Of a stretch of 23,118 nucleotides of DNA, positions 1 to 7,402 are shown in pieces. The notes under the pieces were generated by a model. It searched no databases. It was not told the origin of the DNA and saw only the letters and a list, made by a program, of their open reading frames with translations. The translations under genes were made by a program, and so were the position numbers. Each line of letters begins with the position of its first letter. Position 1 is the first letter of the stretch. Origin of the DNA: CAYNRQ01 sp964399875 (GTDB taxonomy: Archaea; Aenigmatarchaeota; Aenigmatarchaeia; QMZP01); the NCBI GenBank assembly GCA_964399875.1, contig CAYNRQ010000012.1:1-23118 (forward strand), read 5' to 3'.

Positions 1-495
1 CAGAGAAATGTTTCTGCCCTTTCTTAACAATCAGCCTGGCCCCCAGCTTCTCCTCGAATATGTGACCGTGCTTTAGAGGCACATAGGGATCATTGTCAGA
101 ATGAATAACCACAAACCTTTTGCAGTGCTGTTTGATATTGTCCCACCCTATAGGCTTCCAAAAGAAGCTGTCTATCTCCTTATAGCCCAGGTTGTCAGTA
201 AAGCCGGCTACAAGAACAGCACCCCCTCCCTTCTCTCCATCTCCAAGGCCCTCAAGAAACCTCAGCATAGTGATGCATCCCAGACTATGACCCACCAGAA
301 AGGTGTTTTCATCAGCCTGATTTGCTGTCTCTTTAAGCTTGGAAAGCCAGGGTTCAAACACCGGTCTTTTTGTATCCGGCATATGCGAAACCAAAACAGA
401 AAACCTCTCTCTTCTAATTCTTTTTTCAGCCATGGAAACCACCCTTCCTCTGGATGACCTTCCCAGCCATGCACTATAATTACTCTTTTTTTCAT
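1..495 (-). pseudogene. RBBP9/YdeN-like alpha/beta serine hydrolase, frameshifted and cut by the window edge
   Basis: The N-terminus begins MKKRVIIVHGWEGHPEEGW, the first strand and loop typical of RBBP9/YdeN-type small serine hydrolases. In the opening frame the protein derails after the residues EERGF. Moving to the neighbouring frame at the T4 run (plus 400-403) restores a clean family sequence: SHMPDT, then GHSLG with the nucleophile serine, then SDNDPYVP with the acid, then KKGQKHFS with the expected histidine, and the window ends. One missing T (T5 to T4) explains it. Start at 495 is preferred over the in-frame ATG at 510 because the family begins right at the first strand. It lies 52 bases downstream of the PCNA gene on the same strand and may be co-transcribed. 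Substrates of this family are poorly known. The lesion may be real or a homopolymer sequencing error; the intact coding on both sides favours a recent or artefactual event. Confidence 0.8.
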
Positions 496-547
496 ATGAG
501 TATATTGCATAAAGTTAGACTTAAATTCGGCTAAATAAAGAAATAAT

Positions 548-1297
548 TCATTCCTCGCTCACTCTAGGCGCGAGGATGAATTGCAAACTCATCTTGTCCA
601 CGGTTTTAAAGGTCATTCTCATGGGGTAGTCTGTTCCAAATTCCAAGGTCATGTTATTTGCTAATTTGCCTGCCTTTATCATCTTCTTCAGATATTCCAA
701 AGGATACTGGGCCTTTATACTTTCTTTTGCCTCCAGCTTCAACAAACCTTTGTCATTCTTGCCCATTTCCAGCTGGGCAGAGCTCACATCACCCTTTGCA
801 TGCATCTTGAATGTTTCAGGACTTGCCTCAAAAACAACAGAATCCCCTATAACCTCTGCATCTGCTATACCTTCTCCAACAACACCCGAATCCAGCTCAA
901 CCTTACCACCAAAATTCAACTGATCAATAGGTGGCTTCTCTGCCTTTATATCCAGCAGGGGTATTTCAAATGTTCTGACACCGTTACCCTTTACTGTTAT
1001 CTTAAGTTTGTTCTCTTTTCCGGATTCCATTATAATCTTATCTGTGCTTTTAACCCTCTTCAAAACAGCAGCAAGGTTCGCAAGGTTTAAACCCAGATTT
1101 TCTTCATTCTCAACCTTGAACTCATCAAATGCCGTTGGAAGTATCTTAAGGTCTGTCACAGAAACCATTGTCCTGTCAGGAGAAAGCAGACTCAACCCAT
1201 CCTTGCTTATCTTAAATATACCCTCATCAATTATTTCAGCTATAATAGGAATCGAGTTCTTGAGCAGATCCACCTCAGACAAACTCACCTTAAACAT
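548..1297 (-). CDS. pcn: DNA polymerase sliding clamp (PCNA)
   Basis: This 249-residue protein has the normal length of archaeal PCNA. The opening MFKVSLSEVDLLKNSIPIIA, the segment ISKDGLSLLSPDRTMVSVTD, and the C-terminal DYPMRMTF followed by LQFILAPRVSEE are hallmark PCNA stretches. The family forms a ring (homotrimer in most archaea) around duplex DNA and tethers replicative polymerase, FEN1, ligase and other clients through PIP-box peptides. The gene lies 41 bases behind a small OB-fold gene on the same strand and has a clear Shine-Dalgarno site, as expected for an internal operon gene, rather than a promoter at leaderless distance. Only one PCNA is seen, so a homotrimer is the simple expectation (inference). 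The reading frame is intact. Confidence 0.97.
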   Translation of the reverse strand: MFKVSLSEVDLLKNSIPIIAEIIDEGIFKISKDGLSLLSPDRTMVSVTDLKILPTAFDEFKVENEENLGLNLANLAAVLKRVKSTDKIIMESGKENKLKITVKGNGVRTFEIPLLDIKAEKPPIDQLNFGGKVELDSGVVGEGIADAEVIGDSVVFEASPETFKMHAKGDVSSAQLEMGKNDKGLLKLEAKESIKAQYPLEYLKKMIKAGKLANNMTLEFGTDYPMRMTFKTVDKMSLQFILAPRVSEE

Positions 1298-1302
1298 TTT
1301 AA

Positions 1303-1309
1303 TCCCTCC
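1303..1309 (-). promoter_or_regulatory. Shine-Dalgarno site of the PCNA gene
   Basis: On the minus strand GGAGGGA lies with GGAGG seven bases before the ATG at 1297. It complements the conserved archaeal 16S 3' end. It supports translation of PCNA as a downstream gene on a transcript begun ahead of the OB-fold gene. Confidence 0.75.
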
Positions 1310-1338
1310 ATATATACATAATACTTAAGATTTAACGC

Positions 1339-1671
1339 TTAGATTTTAATACTTTCTATTTTTTTGAATAGTTCCATATCAAGTTTATTCATGTCCTGGA
1401 ATATCTCGCCCTGTATCTCAAACCCGTTTTCAACAGGTATCACTCTTCCAAAGATTCTTACAGTCTGGTTAAGATTAGTATCAATTGGCCGGTCAAAAAT
1501 AACACTAACCTTGCCGGTTCCATCGTCCACAACAACCCTATCCTTCTGCTTGTCTATAACAGTACCCATTATTTTTACCCTGACATCCTCTTGCCCTATA
1601 TCTGATATTTTTTTCTCTACTGATGGCAGCCTTCTTCTCAGGTTCTCCTGTACAGCATTTCCTTCTTCCAT
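1339..1671 (-). CDS. Small OB-fold nucleic-acid-binding protein
   Basis: A 110-residue protein. Residues about 28-95 show the OB-fold pattern VRVKIMGTVIDKQKDRVVVD, then DDGTGKVSVIFD, then a strand pair VRIFGRVIPVENGFEIQGEI. The DDGTG turn and the alternating hydrophobic strands are typical of RPA32/RPA14- and Stn1-like OB folds. The C-terminus is a short amphipathic helix (MNKLDMELFKKIESI), as small RPA subunits often have for subunit contacts. Its position directly before PCNA suggests a replication or repair role, perhaps as a single-stranded DNA-binding partner. There are no zinc-binding cysteines. Family membership at the fold level is well supported; the exact partner is not known from sequence. 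It is divergently arranged with the AspRS gene, sharing a 75-base intergenic region. Confidence 0.75.
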   Translation of the reverse strand: MEEGNAVQENLRRRLPSVEKKISDIGQEDVRVKIMGTVIDKQKDRVVVDDGTGKVSVIFDRPIDTNLNQTVRIFGRVIPVENGFEIQGEIFQDMNKLDMELFKKIESIKI

Positions 1672-1691
1672 GTTATAATACCAAATAACTA

Positions 1692-1708
1692 ATTAATTTA
1701 TATTTAAA
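1692..1708 (-). promoter_or_regulatory. TATA-like promoter for the OB-fold/PCNA operon
   Basis: The minus-strand AT-rich block TTTAAATATAAATTAAT is centred about 28-33 bases before the ATG at 1671, the spacing of an archaeal leaderless promoter. No Shine-Dalgarno site precedes that ATG. Confidence 0.55.
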
Positions 1709-1710
1709 GT

Positions 1711-1721
1711 TAAAATATAAA
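1711..1721 (+). promoter_or_regulatory. TATA-like promoter for aspartyl-tRNA synthetase
   Basis: TAAAATATAAA is centred about 30 bases before the ATG at 1747. A purine run (AAGGGGAT, 1738-1745) just before the start could also act as a weak ribosome-binding site. Confidence 0.5.
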
Positions 1722-1746
1722 CCTATAATTCCAAAATAAGGGGATA

Positions 1747-3042
1747 ATGATGGAAAGGATGTATTCAAATGATTTAAAAACAGGAAACAGCGCCCTGGTT
1801 AAAGGATGGGTGGGAAAGGTAAGAGACCTGGGCGGATTAAAGTTTTTTATTTTAAGAGACAGAGGAGGAATAATCCAGGTTACAGCAAAGAAGGGAGATG
1901 TTCCTGAAAAGATATTCAACACAGTATCGGATCTGGGGAGAGAAGATTGTGTTGAGGTTCAGGGAACAGTAAAAAAATCCAGCCAGGCCCCTGGCGGCAG
2001 AGAGCTGATACCAGAAAGAATAGAAATAATAAGCAAGGCAAAAACACCTCTGCCTATTGAAATAGAGGGAAAGATAAAGACAGGCCTTGACAAGAGATTC
2101 GATTACAGGTTCATGGATTTAAGAAACAGCAGGGTAAGAGCAATCTTCAGTATCATGAGCAAGGCACTTAAATACATGAGAGAAAGCTTCAGAAACAACG
2201 GGTTCTTGGAGGTTAACACCCCTGTTATACAGGCAGCGGGAGCAGAGGGTGGAGCCACCATGTTCCCTATAGTTTATTATAGCAGGGAGGCCTTCCTTAG
2301 ACAAAGCCCGCAGTTGTACAAGCAGATGCTAATGGCTTCTGGGCTGGACAGGGTTTTTGAGATAGGTCCGGCATTCAGGGCAGAGAAGTTCCACACAACA
2401 AGGCACGTGTCTGAATTTGTCTCAGTGGACTTTGAGATGGCATGGATAGAGTCAGAAGAGGACGTTATGGAGATCCTGGAGACCATAGTAGTGGACACCC
2501 TGAAAGGCATCAATAAGAACTGCAAGCAGGAACTAGACCAATTCGGTGCAAAAGTGAATATTCCTGAGCTGCCCCTGCCCAGAATAGAATACAGAAAGGC
2601 AGTTGAAATGGTAAGCAGGGCAGGAATGAAGATAAAGCTAGGGGATGATTTCATGGATGCTGAGGAAAAAAAGCTGGGAGAGATTTTGGCCAAAAAAGGA
2701 ACAGAATGGTATTTTGTAACAAAGTTCCCGTCCAAGATAAAGCCATTCTATATAATGATGGATGGCGAATATTCAAGAGGTCTGGACCTGGCATTCAGAG
2801 GCCTTGAAATGGCCTCGGGCGGACAGAGGGAACACAGGTACGATGTTCTGGTTAAGATAATGAAGGAAAAGGGCCTGGAACCAGGCAGCTTTAAATTCTA
2901 CCTGGATGCCTTTAGATACGGAATGCCACCGCATGGGGGAATAGGTTTTGGTATAGAAAGGATGATACAAAAGGTGGTGGGCCTGGACAACATCAAAGAG
3001 GCTATTTTGTTTCCAAGAACACCCGAAAGATTGGTGCCATAA
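1747..3042 (+). CDS. aspS: Aspartyl-tRNA synthetase, archaeal type (possibly non-discriminating Asp/Asn)
   Basis: A class II aminoacyl-tRNA synthetase of 431 residues, the usual length for archaeal AspRS. An N-terminal OB-fold anticodon-binding domain spans about residues 1-105 (GWVGKVRDLGGLKFFILRDR). The catalytic core has motif 1 near 150 (NNGFLEVNTPVI), the QSPQLYKQ segment, motif 2 near 204-222 (FEIGPAFRAEKFHTTRHVSE), SSGGQREHR-like ASGGQREHR, and motif 3 near 398-410 (GIGFGIERMI). It attaches aspartate to tRNA. Pro82 sits where non-discriminating archaeal enzymes have proline and the discriminating Thermococcus enzyme has lysine; Gly23 replaces the Trp/His seen at the other specificity position. 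This hints that it also charges tRNA-Asn, which would need an amidotransferase (inference). Start: ATG 1747, with ATGs at 1750 and 1759 as alternatives. Confidence 0.96.
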   Translation: MMERMYSNDLKTGNSALVKGWVGKVRDLGGLKFFILRDRGGIIQVTAKKGDVPEKIFNTVSDLGREDCVEVQGTVKKSSQAPGGRELIPERIEIISKAKTPLPIEIEGKIKTGLDKRFDYRFMDLRNSRVRAIFSIMSKALKYMRESFRNNGFLEVNTPVIQAAGAEGGATMFPIVYYSREAFLRQSPQLYKQMLMASGLDRVFEIGPAFRAEKFHTTRHVSEFVSVDFEMAWIESEEDVMEILETIVVDTLKGINKNCKQELDQFGAKVNIPELPLPRIEYRKAVEMVSRAGMKIKLGDDFMDAEEKKLGEILAKKGTEWYFVTKFPSKIKPFYIMMDGEYSRGLDLAFRGLEMASGGQREHRYDVLVKIMKEKGLEPGSFKFYLDAFRYGMPPHGGIGFGIERMIQKVVGLDNIKEAILFPRTPERLVP

Positions 3043-3048
3043 TCAGCT

Positions 3049-3060
3049 AATATTTAATTA
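3049..3060 (+). promoter_or_regulatory. TATA-like promoter for the LamG/beta-helix protein
   Basis: AATATTTAATTA is centred about 28 bases before the ATG at 3082, directly after the AspRS stop, so the surface locus likely starts its own transcript here. Confidence 0.5.
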
Positions 3061-3081
3061 GCAAGAAGCCAATTCTATATT

Positions 3082-6000
3082 ATGGCAAAAAGAAAAGCAG
3101 AGATGTTTATGGTGACATTAATTTTTCTTATAGGGCTTATATTCACTGTTCAGCAGAGCCTTCGTGAATATTCAGCACTTGATTTGTCAGAACCATTTCA
3201 GCCAAATGACTATTACTTATCCAATAACATGAAGGATGTTTTTGCTGTCCTTATGAAATCAGCCCCTGACTGCTATACTGCTGAAAGAAACATAGAGGAA
3301 GCTGTTGCATATTTTAACAGGCAATTATTAAGAAAAGGCCATATAATGAATATAAAATATAATCTGACATGCGACAATTGGCCAAATTTAGAGCCGGCTG
3401 AAGCCCCGTTAATATTAACCATTAATGTGCAAATGGAGAAGAGGGAATCCACAGCTGTTCTCTTTGTATACCATAACACAATAATACTTCCTTGCGCAGA
3501 TCAAGGGGGGGTGTGTTGCCTTTCTGGGCAAGCCTGTGCAGGGCAATATGTTGAATCCACGGACTGCGGAAGACAGTGCTGTGTGGGCAGAGAGATAGTG
3601 CCGGATGCGAACACAGTTCTGCTTTTCCACTTAAACAGACAGGCTGAATTCTGGGAGACCAATACACATGTATTCGACTTCTCAGGAAACGGAAACAATG
3701 GAACAGTTCATGGGTCTGCTGTATGGCTGCCTGGTGAGATGTTTAACGGAGCCTATCAGTTCGATGGTGAAGATAATTACATAGAAGTTAAGAACGATCC
3801 TAGTCTGAACCCCGCAGACGCCATCACAATATCAGCATGGGTAAAACTAAACGACAATAATGATTTAGGAGCTGTTATTAAAAAATCTAATTCCACTCAA
3901 AAAAATGGCTATACTATAGAAGGGAGAGGTTCTGATCATCATAATAAATTAAGATTCGGGATATATAATGGAGCTTGCCCTCGAGATGATGATCTTGGGA
4001 TCCCAGAAGGATGGTGCTTCACAGAATCCACACCTGAGTTAGAAAATGGAAAATGGTACCATATAATTGGAACATACAATGGCTCTGCGTTAAGGCTTTA
4101 CTTAAATGGAATCCGTGTTTCAGAGGTTGCTGTTTCTGGAGAAATCATTGCCTCAGAAAACAACCTCACAATAGGAAAGGACCCGTCCAATCCTGAAAAG
4201 GAAGAGAGGTTTTTCAGAGGAATAATAGAGGAAGTGGCAGTGTGGAACAGATCCTTAACACCAGAAGAAATAATGTCCCTTTCCAAAAGGGATGTTATGT
4301 GCTACGCCCCGCCCGAGGCATGCTCATGCACATCATGGGAAGACAAGAGATGCGGCGGCGGCGGCTGTACTCGTAATCAGATGTACCAGACAAGAAAATG
4401 CAGCCCATCAGGCTGTGCTGCTGAATCACAATGCAATCTTGCACACCCAGCCTGCACTGGACCACCTGTGAGATTCGATAGTTGCATGGAACTGAATAAA
4501 ATAAATACAAAATACAAATTAACAAATGACATCCTCAATATCAACAAACCGGCAGGCAGTGCATGTATTAATATTACAGCAAATTACGTGACTCTGGATT
4601 GTGATGGATTCAGAATTAATGATGATGGGTTTAATGGTATCGGTGTCTATTCAAACTCAACATTCACAAAAATAAAAAACTGTAACATAGATGTTGGCCC
4701 CGCTTTTGGTGGTTTGGGAATAAAATTAAGAAATGCAAACAACTCTTATATTTACAACACTTCTGTCAGCAATCAGTATAGTGGAATAATTATACAATAC
4801 TCCCACAACATGACCATAGATAAAATTAAAGCAAACTCAAACGCATGGAACGGACTCTATATATCCCAAGCTAACAACACCAATCTAACAAATATTGTAG
4901 CCAAATCAAATGTGTTTAGTGGAGTAAGTTTCTATTTAAGCAAGAACATCAACCTAACAAACATAACAGCAAACGGGAACAGGGGCGTAGGGATCACATT
5001 TTCCAAAACCCAGGATGTTAACATAAAAAATGTTGTTGCAAACGACTGCAACCCTTCCATTTTTTGTGAAGGAATATACGGTGCTTGGACCACAAATCTT
5101 AATCTAACAAATATAACAGCAAATAACAACAAAAAAGGCATTCTATTTTTACGGGTACAAGGCACGCTTCAGAATATCACAACAAACCTAAACAGTGAAG
5201 AGGGAATTCAGGCCACTATAGCAGAGATTAATCTAACAAACCTAACAGCAAACTCTAATAATATTGGAATTGAATGTGATATGTGTTCATACAGTAAATT
5301 AGAAGACATTAGTATCTGGAACTGTACAAGCGATGATTTTGGCTGCATATACCTTAAGAATTCACAAAACAATACATTCTTAGGAGGAAAGATTAACAAA
5401 TCTTTAAACCACTTAATCCATCTTCATGGATCAGAAAACAACACATTCCGGGACCTAAAGTTATACAACTCTGAAAATCACAGTATCTATGTAACTAGGA
5501 ATTCCATAAACAGCACTTTTGATAACCTGACAATCTATAACCCTGATGCAGATGTCTCTGGAATATATTCAGACTCAGAGAACACAACAATACAGAACTG
5601 CAATATAACAGTAACCATGATGCGCTATCCGCCAGGAAGTTATGGAATCAATCTGTTTAAGGCTAATAATTCTTACATATATAACAACACTTTCACTGAT
5701 ATCTTTAGGGCATTGTATCTGAACTCAACCTCAGAGACAAAAATAGAAAACAACATGTTTATTTCAAACAACAACGGAATATATCTTTTTTCACATTCAA
5801 ACAGCAACATAATAACAAACAACAATCTAACACTGGGCGATGGGCACGGAATCCGTCTGCATTCAAGCTCAAACAACAACATAACGAATAACAATGCAAG
5901 CTACAATACTTACGGCATCAGCCTTTATGAGAGCTCAGACAATGAATTAAAAAACAACATAGCAAATTCAAATGAGTTTACGGGAATCTCACTCGCATAT

Positions 6001-6273
6001 TCTGCAAACAACATAATAATAAACAACAAAGCAAACTCTTGTACAGCAGGAGCAGGCATTATATGCCGTGGAATATTATTATATAGCGGTTCAAATAACA
6101 ATCTGATAGAAGAGAACGAGGCATGCAGAAATAAAAATGAAGACTTTTTTTGCAACGTTCTTGGCATAGCAGACGATCCGGTTGGAAACCACGGTTCAGG
6201 TAATGTATTTGATACTGTGCAAAGATGCAGCGATAGCTGGCCTGGGGCCATTGACTTCTCCCCATGCCCATAA
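3082..6273 (+). CDS. Large surface protein: pilin-like N-terminus, LamG domain, cysteine-rich inserts, parallel beta-helix
   Basis: A 1063-residue exported protein. Residues 1-25 (AKRKAEMFMVTLIFLIGLIF) give a basic head followed at once by a hydrophobic helix, like a pilin-type class III signal or an N-terminal anchor. A CxxG-type cysteine cluster follows at about 138-171 (VCCLSGQAC, CGRQCCVG). Residues about 174-400 form a LamG/concanavalin-like domain (FDFSGNGNNGTVHG, ISAWVKL, GKWYHIIGTYNG, LYLNG, FFRGIIEEVAVWNRSLTPEE). A second cluster at about 407-458 resembles a thrombospondin type 1-like motif (CSCTSWEDKRCGGGGC, QTRKCSPSGC). From about 470 to the end lie NosD-like parallel beta-helix (PbH1) repeats, very rich in Asn and N-x-S/T sequons. 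LamG and beta-helix domains usually bind or act on glycans, so adhesion or surface-polysaccharide contact is plausible; no catalytic residues can be assigned. Confidence 0.85.
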   Translation: MAKRKAEMFMVTLIFLIGLIFTVQQSLREYSALDLSEPFQPNDYYLSNNMKDVFAVLMKSAPDCYTAERNIEEAVAYFNRQLLRKGHIMNIKYNLTCDNWPNLEPAEAPLILTINVQMEKRESTAVLFVYHNTIILPCADQGGVCCLSGQACAGQYVESTDCGRQCCVGREIVPDANTVLLFHLNRQAEFWETNTHVFDFSGNGNNGTVHGSAVWLPGEMFNGAYQFDGEDNYIEVKNDPSLNPADAITISAWVKLNDNNDLGAVIKKSNSTQKNGYTIEGRGSDHHNKLRFGIYNGACPRDDDLGIPEGWCFTESTPELENGKWYHIIGTYNGSALRLYLNGIRVSEVAVSGEIIASENNLTIGKDPSNPEKEERFFRGIIEEVAVWNRSLTPEEIMSLSKRDVMCYAPPEACSCTSWEDKRCGGGGCTRNQMYQTRKCSPSGCAAESQCNLAHPACTGPPVRFDSCMELNKINTKYKLTNDILNINKPAGSACINITANYVTLDCDGFRINDDGFNGIGVYSNSTFTKIKNCNIDVGPAFGGLGIKLRNANNSYIYNTSVSNQYSGIIIQYSHNMTIDKIKANSNAWNGLYISQANNTNLTNIVAKSNVFSGVSFYLSKNINLTNITANGNRGVGITFSKTQDVNIKNVVANDCNPSIFCEGIYGAWTTNLNLTNITANNNKKGILFLRVQGTLQNITTNLNSEEGIQATIAEINLTNLTANSNNIGIECDMCSYSKLEDISIWNCTSDDFGCIYLKNSQNNTFLGGKINKSLNHLIHLHGSENNTFRDLKLYNSENHSIYVTRNSINSTFDNLTIYNPDADVSGIYSDSENTTIQNCNITVTMMRYPPGSYGINLFKANNSYIYNNTFTDIFRALYLNSTSETKIENNMFISNNNGIYLFSHSNSNIITNNNLTLGDGHGIRLHSSSNNNITNNNASYNTYGISLYESSDNELKNNIANSNEFTGISLAYSANNIIINNKANSCTAGAGIICRGILLYSGSNNNLIEENEACRNKNEDFFCNVLGIADDPVGNHGSGNVFDTVQRCSDSWPGAIDFSPCP
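4867..5258 (+). repeat. Imperfect DNA/protein repeats inside the beta-helix
   Basis: Four copies of a block reading AAyCTAACAAAyAT-like DNA, encoding variants of NLTNITAN, start near 4890, 4951, 5101 and 5230 (residues about 600, 624, 674 and 717). Spacings are about 24, 50 and 43 residues, i.e. one or two beta-helix coils. They point to growth by internal duplication. Confidence 0.65.
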
Positions 6274-6276
6274 GGA

Positions 6277-6284
6277 TTTATAAA
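6277..6284 (+). promoter_or_regulatory. TATA box of the first small pilin-like gene
   Basis: A canonical TTTATAAA centred 26 bases before the ATG at 6307: a textbook position for a leaderless archaeal transcript. It begins just after the preceding stop codon. Confidence 0.65.
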
Positions 6285-6306
6285 CAACTTCAGCCAATTA
6301 ATTAAT

Positions 6307-6885
6307 ATGAAACTAAAGGCAGCAATACAGATGAGTTTGGGCATGATTGTTGCACTGGTTTTTGCTGTAATCCTGCTCACCCTTGCTATAATATGGATAC
6401 AGGGCATAATGAGCGGCGTCACAGAGATAACACACAAGGTCACTGATGTTGCAAGGGACCAATTGATGTCAAGGCTTTCAGCAGGTGGCAGGGTAGGTAT
6501 AGCAGCACCGACAGTCACTACATGGACAAGAGGAGAAACAGGTTCCTTTGCCCTGGGAATAAGAAATGAAAATCTAGACCAGGATAAAACCTATTACATA
6601 AATGTCTATCTCGAAAAATTCAATCCAGGAACAGGCATGAGAGATTGTGTCACAACAGGTAGCAACTGCCCTAATATAGGAGGATGGCTCACGTTTTCCA
6701 ACAGCGAATTCATACCAAAAGGAGAATCAAAAGCCAGTGATATAATAATAAAACCAACAACAGATGCACAATCAGGCATATACAAATTCAAGGCAATAGT
6801 CTGTAAAGAATCGATTTGCACAGACACAACATCACCTACTCTATATGGTGATGAAAGCTTTAGTATAGAGATAGAGGCAATATAA
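6307..6885 (+). CDS. Pilin-like secreted protein
   Basis: A 192-residue protein with a class III-like start: MKLKA followed by AIQMSLGMIVALVFAVILLTLAIIW, a continuous hydrophobic helix of about 25 residues that would serve as the pilin packing helix or membrane anchor. The remainder (about 60-192) is a beta-rich ectodomain, with TWTRGETGSFALGIRN resembling the first strands of an Ig/CARDB-like domain, and four cysteines (CVTTGSNC, VCKESIC) that could form two disulfides. It is the first of a run of small genes sharing this N-terminal design. The prepilin-peptidase cleavage site is not certain; KLKA is the best candidate. The specific role (major or minor pilin, or simple membrane-anchored surface protein) cannot be told from the sequence. 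Confidence 0.75.
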   Translation: MKLKAAIQMSLGMIVALVFAVILLTLAIIWIQGIMSGVTEITHKVTDVARDQLMSRLSAGGRVGIAAPTVTTWTRGETGSFALGIRNENLDQDKTYYINVYLEKFNPGTGMRDCVTTGSNCPNIGGWLTFSNSEFIPKGESKASDIIIKPTTDAQSGIYKFKAIVCKESICTDTTSPTLYGDESFSIEIEAI

Positions 6886-6898
6886 ACACCTTGTTCTG

Positions 6899-6909
6899 TT
6901 TAATAATAT
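6899..6909 (+). promoter_or_regulatory. TATA-like promoter for the 6935-9044 gene run
   Basis: TTTAATAATAT lies about 26-36 bases before the ATG at 6935. It is the only clear promoter-like element before the closely packed genes that follow up to 9555. Confidence 0.45.
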
Positions 6910-6934
6910 TAACAGTTAATACTAATTATCTAAT

Positions 6935-7393
6935 ATGAATGTGGGAATGGTTTTTGCAATAATATTTGCAGTTATTGTGATAGTGTTTGTACTTGCTTTT
7001 GGAATGGATTCAATAACAAGATTTTTCTGTTACAGTAGTGAAACACAGACACAAAAGGCCATAAATGATATAAAGGCCCAGGTCGAGGAGATATATGTCT
7101 GGTCTGAAGGGGCAGGAAAGTCCCACACCCTGTTAATACCATCAGACAATAAATTCTGCTTTGTTGACCCCTCTAATCCAGAACCAAACACCGCCAGAGG
7201 CTGGGATCCAGACGAGATAATACAAGACATGATAATGGAAAAAAGTTATAATTTATGGTACTTCCATTGTTTAGGCCAGAGCGGTTATAATATACCACAT
7301 CTTAAAACAGCAAGCAACTTCTGCATTAAATCAGGTGTAGAACTATACATGCAAAACAATGGAGATCATGTTGGTATAGAAATAATCAGATAG
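6935..7393 (+). CDS. Small membrane-anchored surface protein, unrecognised family
   Basis: A 152-residue protein that starts directly with a hydrophobic helix (VGMVFAIIFAVIVIVFVLAF, residues 3-23), then an amphipathic helix (TQKAINDIKAQVEEIYVWSE), as in pilins where the helix extends into the globular part. A strand-rich C-terminal half contains KFCFVDPSN and three further cysteines. The short N-terminus has no basic residue before the hydrophobic stretch, so processing as a class III substrate is less clear than for its neighbours; an in-frame stop at 6923 rules out an upstream start that would add one. The next gene begins nine bases after its stop, so the two are probably co-transcribed. 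Function unknown; the neighbourhood suggests a component of a surface appendage. Confidence 0.7.
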   Translation: MNVGMVFAIIFAVIVIVFVLAFGMDSITRFFCYSSETQTQKAINDIKAQVEEIYVWSEGAGKSHTLLIPSDNKFCFVDPSNPEPNTARGWDPDEIIQDMIMEKSYNLWYFHCLGQSGYNIPHLKTASNFCIKSGVELYMQNNGDHVGIEIIR

Positions 7394-7402
7394 AGTGATA
7401 CA

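Noticed and set aside
376..410. Programmed -1 frameshifting in the hydrolase gene.
   Set aside because: The needed slip occurs at GGTTTTCTG, which is not an in-frame X XXY YYZ slippery site, and no stimulatory structure is evident; a one-base indel is simpler.
101..457. A 118-codon plus-strand open frame near the left edge.
   Set aside because: It is antisense to the RBBP9-like hydrolase, which has clear catalytic motifs in the opposite strand; its own translation has no recognisable features.
4867..5258. Repeats that might be read as a CRISPR array.
   Set aside because: They are imperfect, in frame, unevenly spaced and encode beta-helix coils.
5925..6518. A 197-codon minus-strand open frame crossing the end of the beta-helix gene and the next gene.
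   Set aside because: It lies opposite two well-supported genes and over a promoter, and its protein is a low-complexity mirror of Asn/Ile-rich codons.
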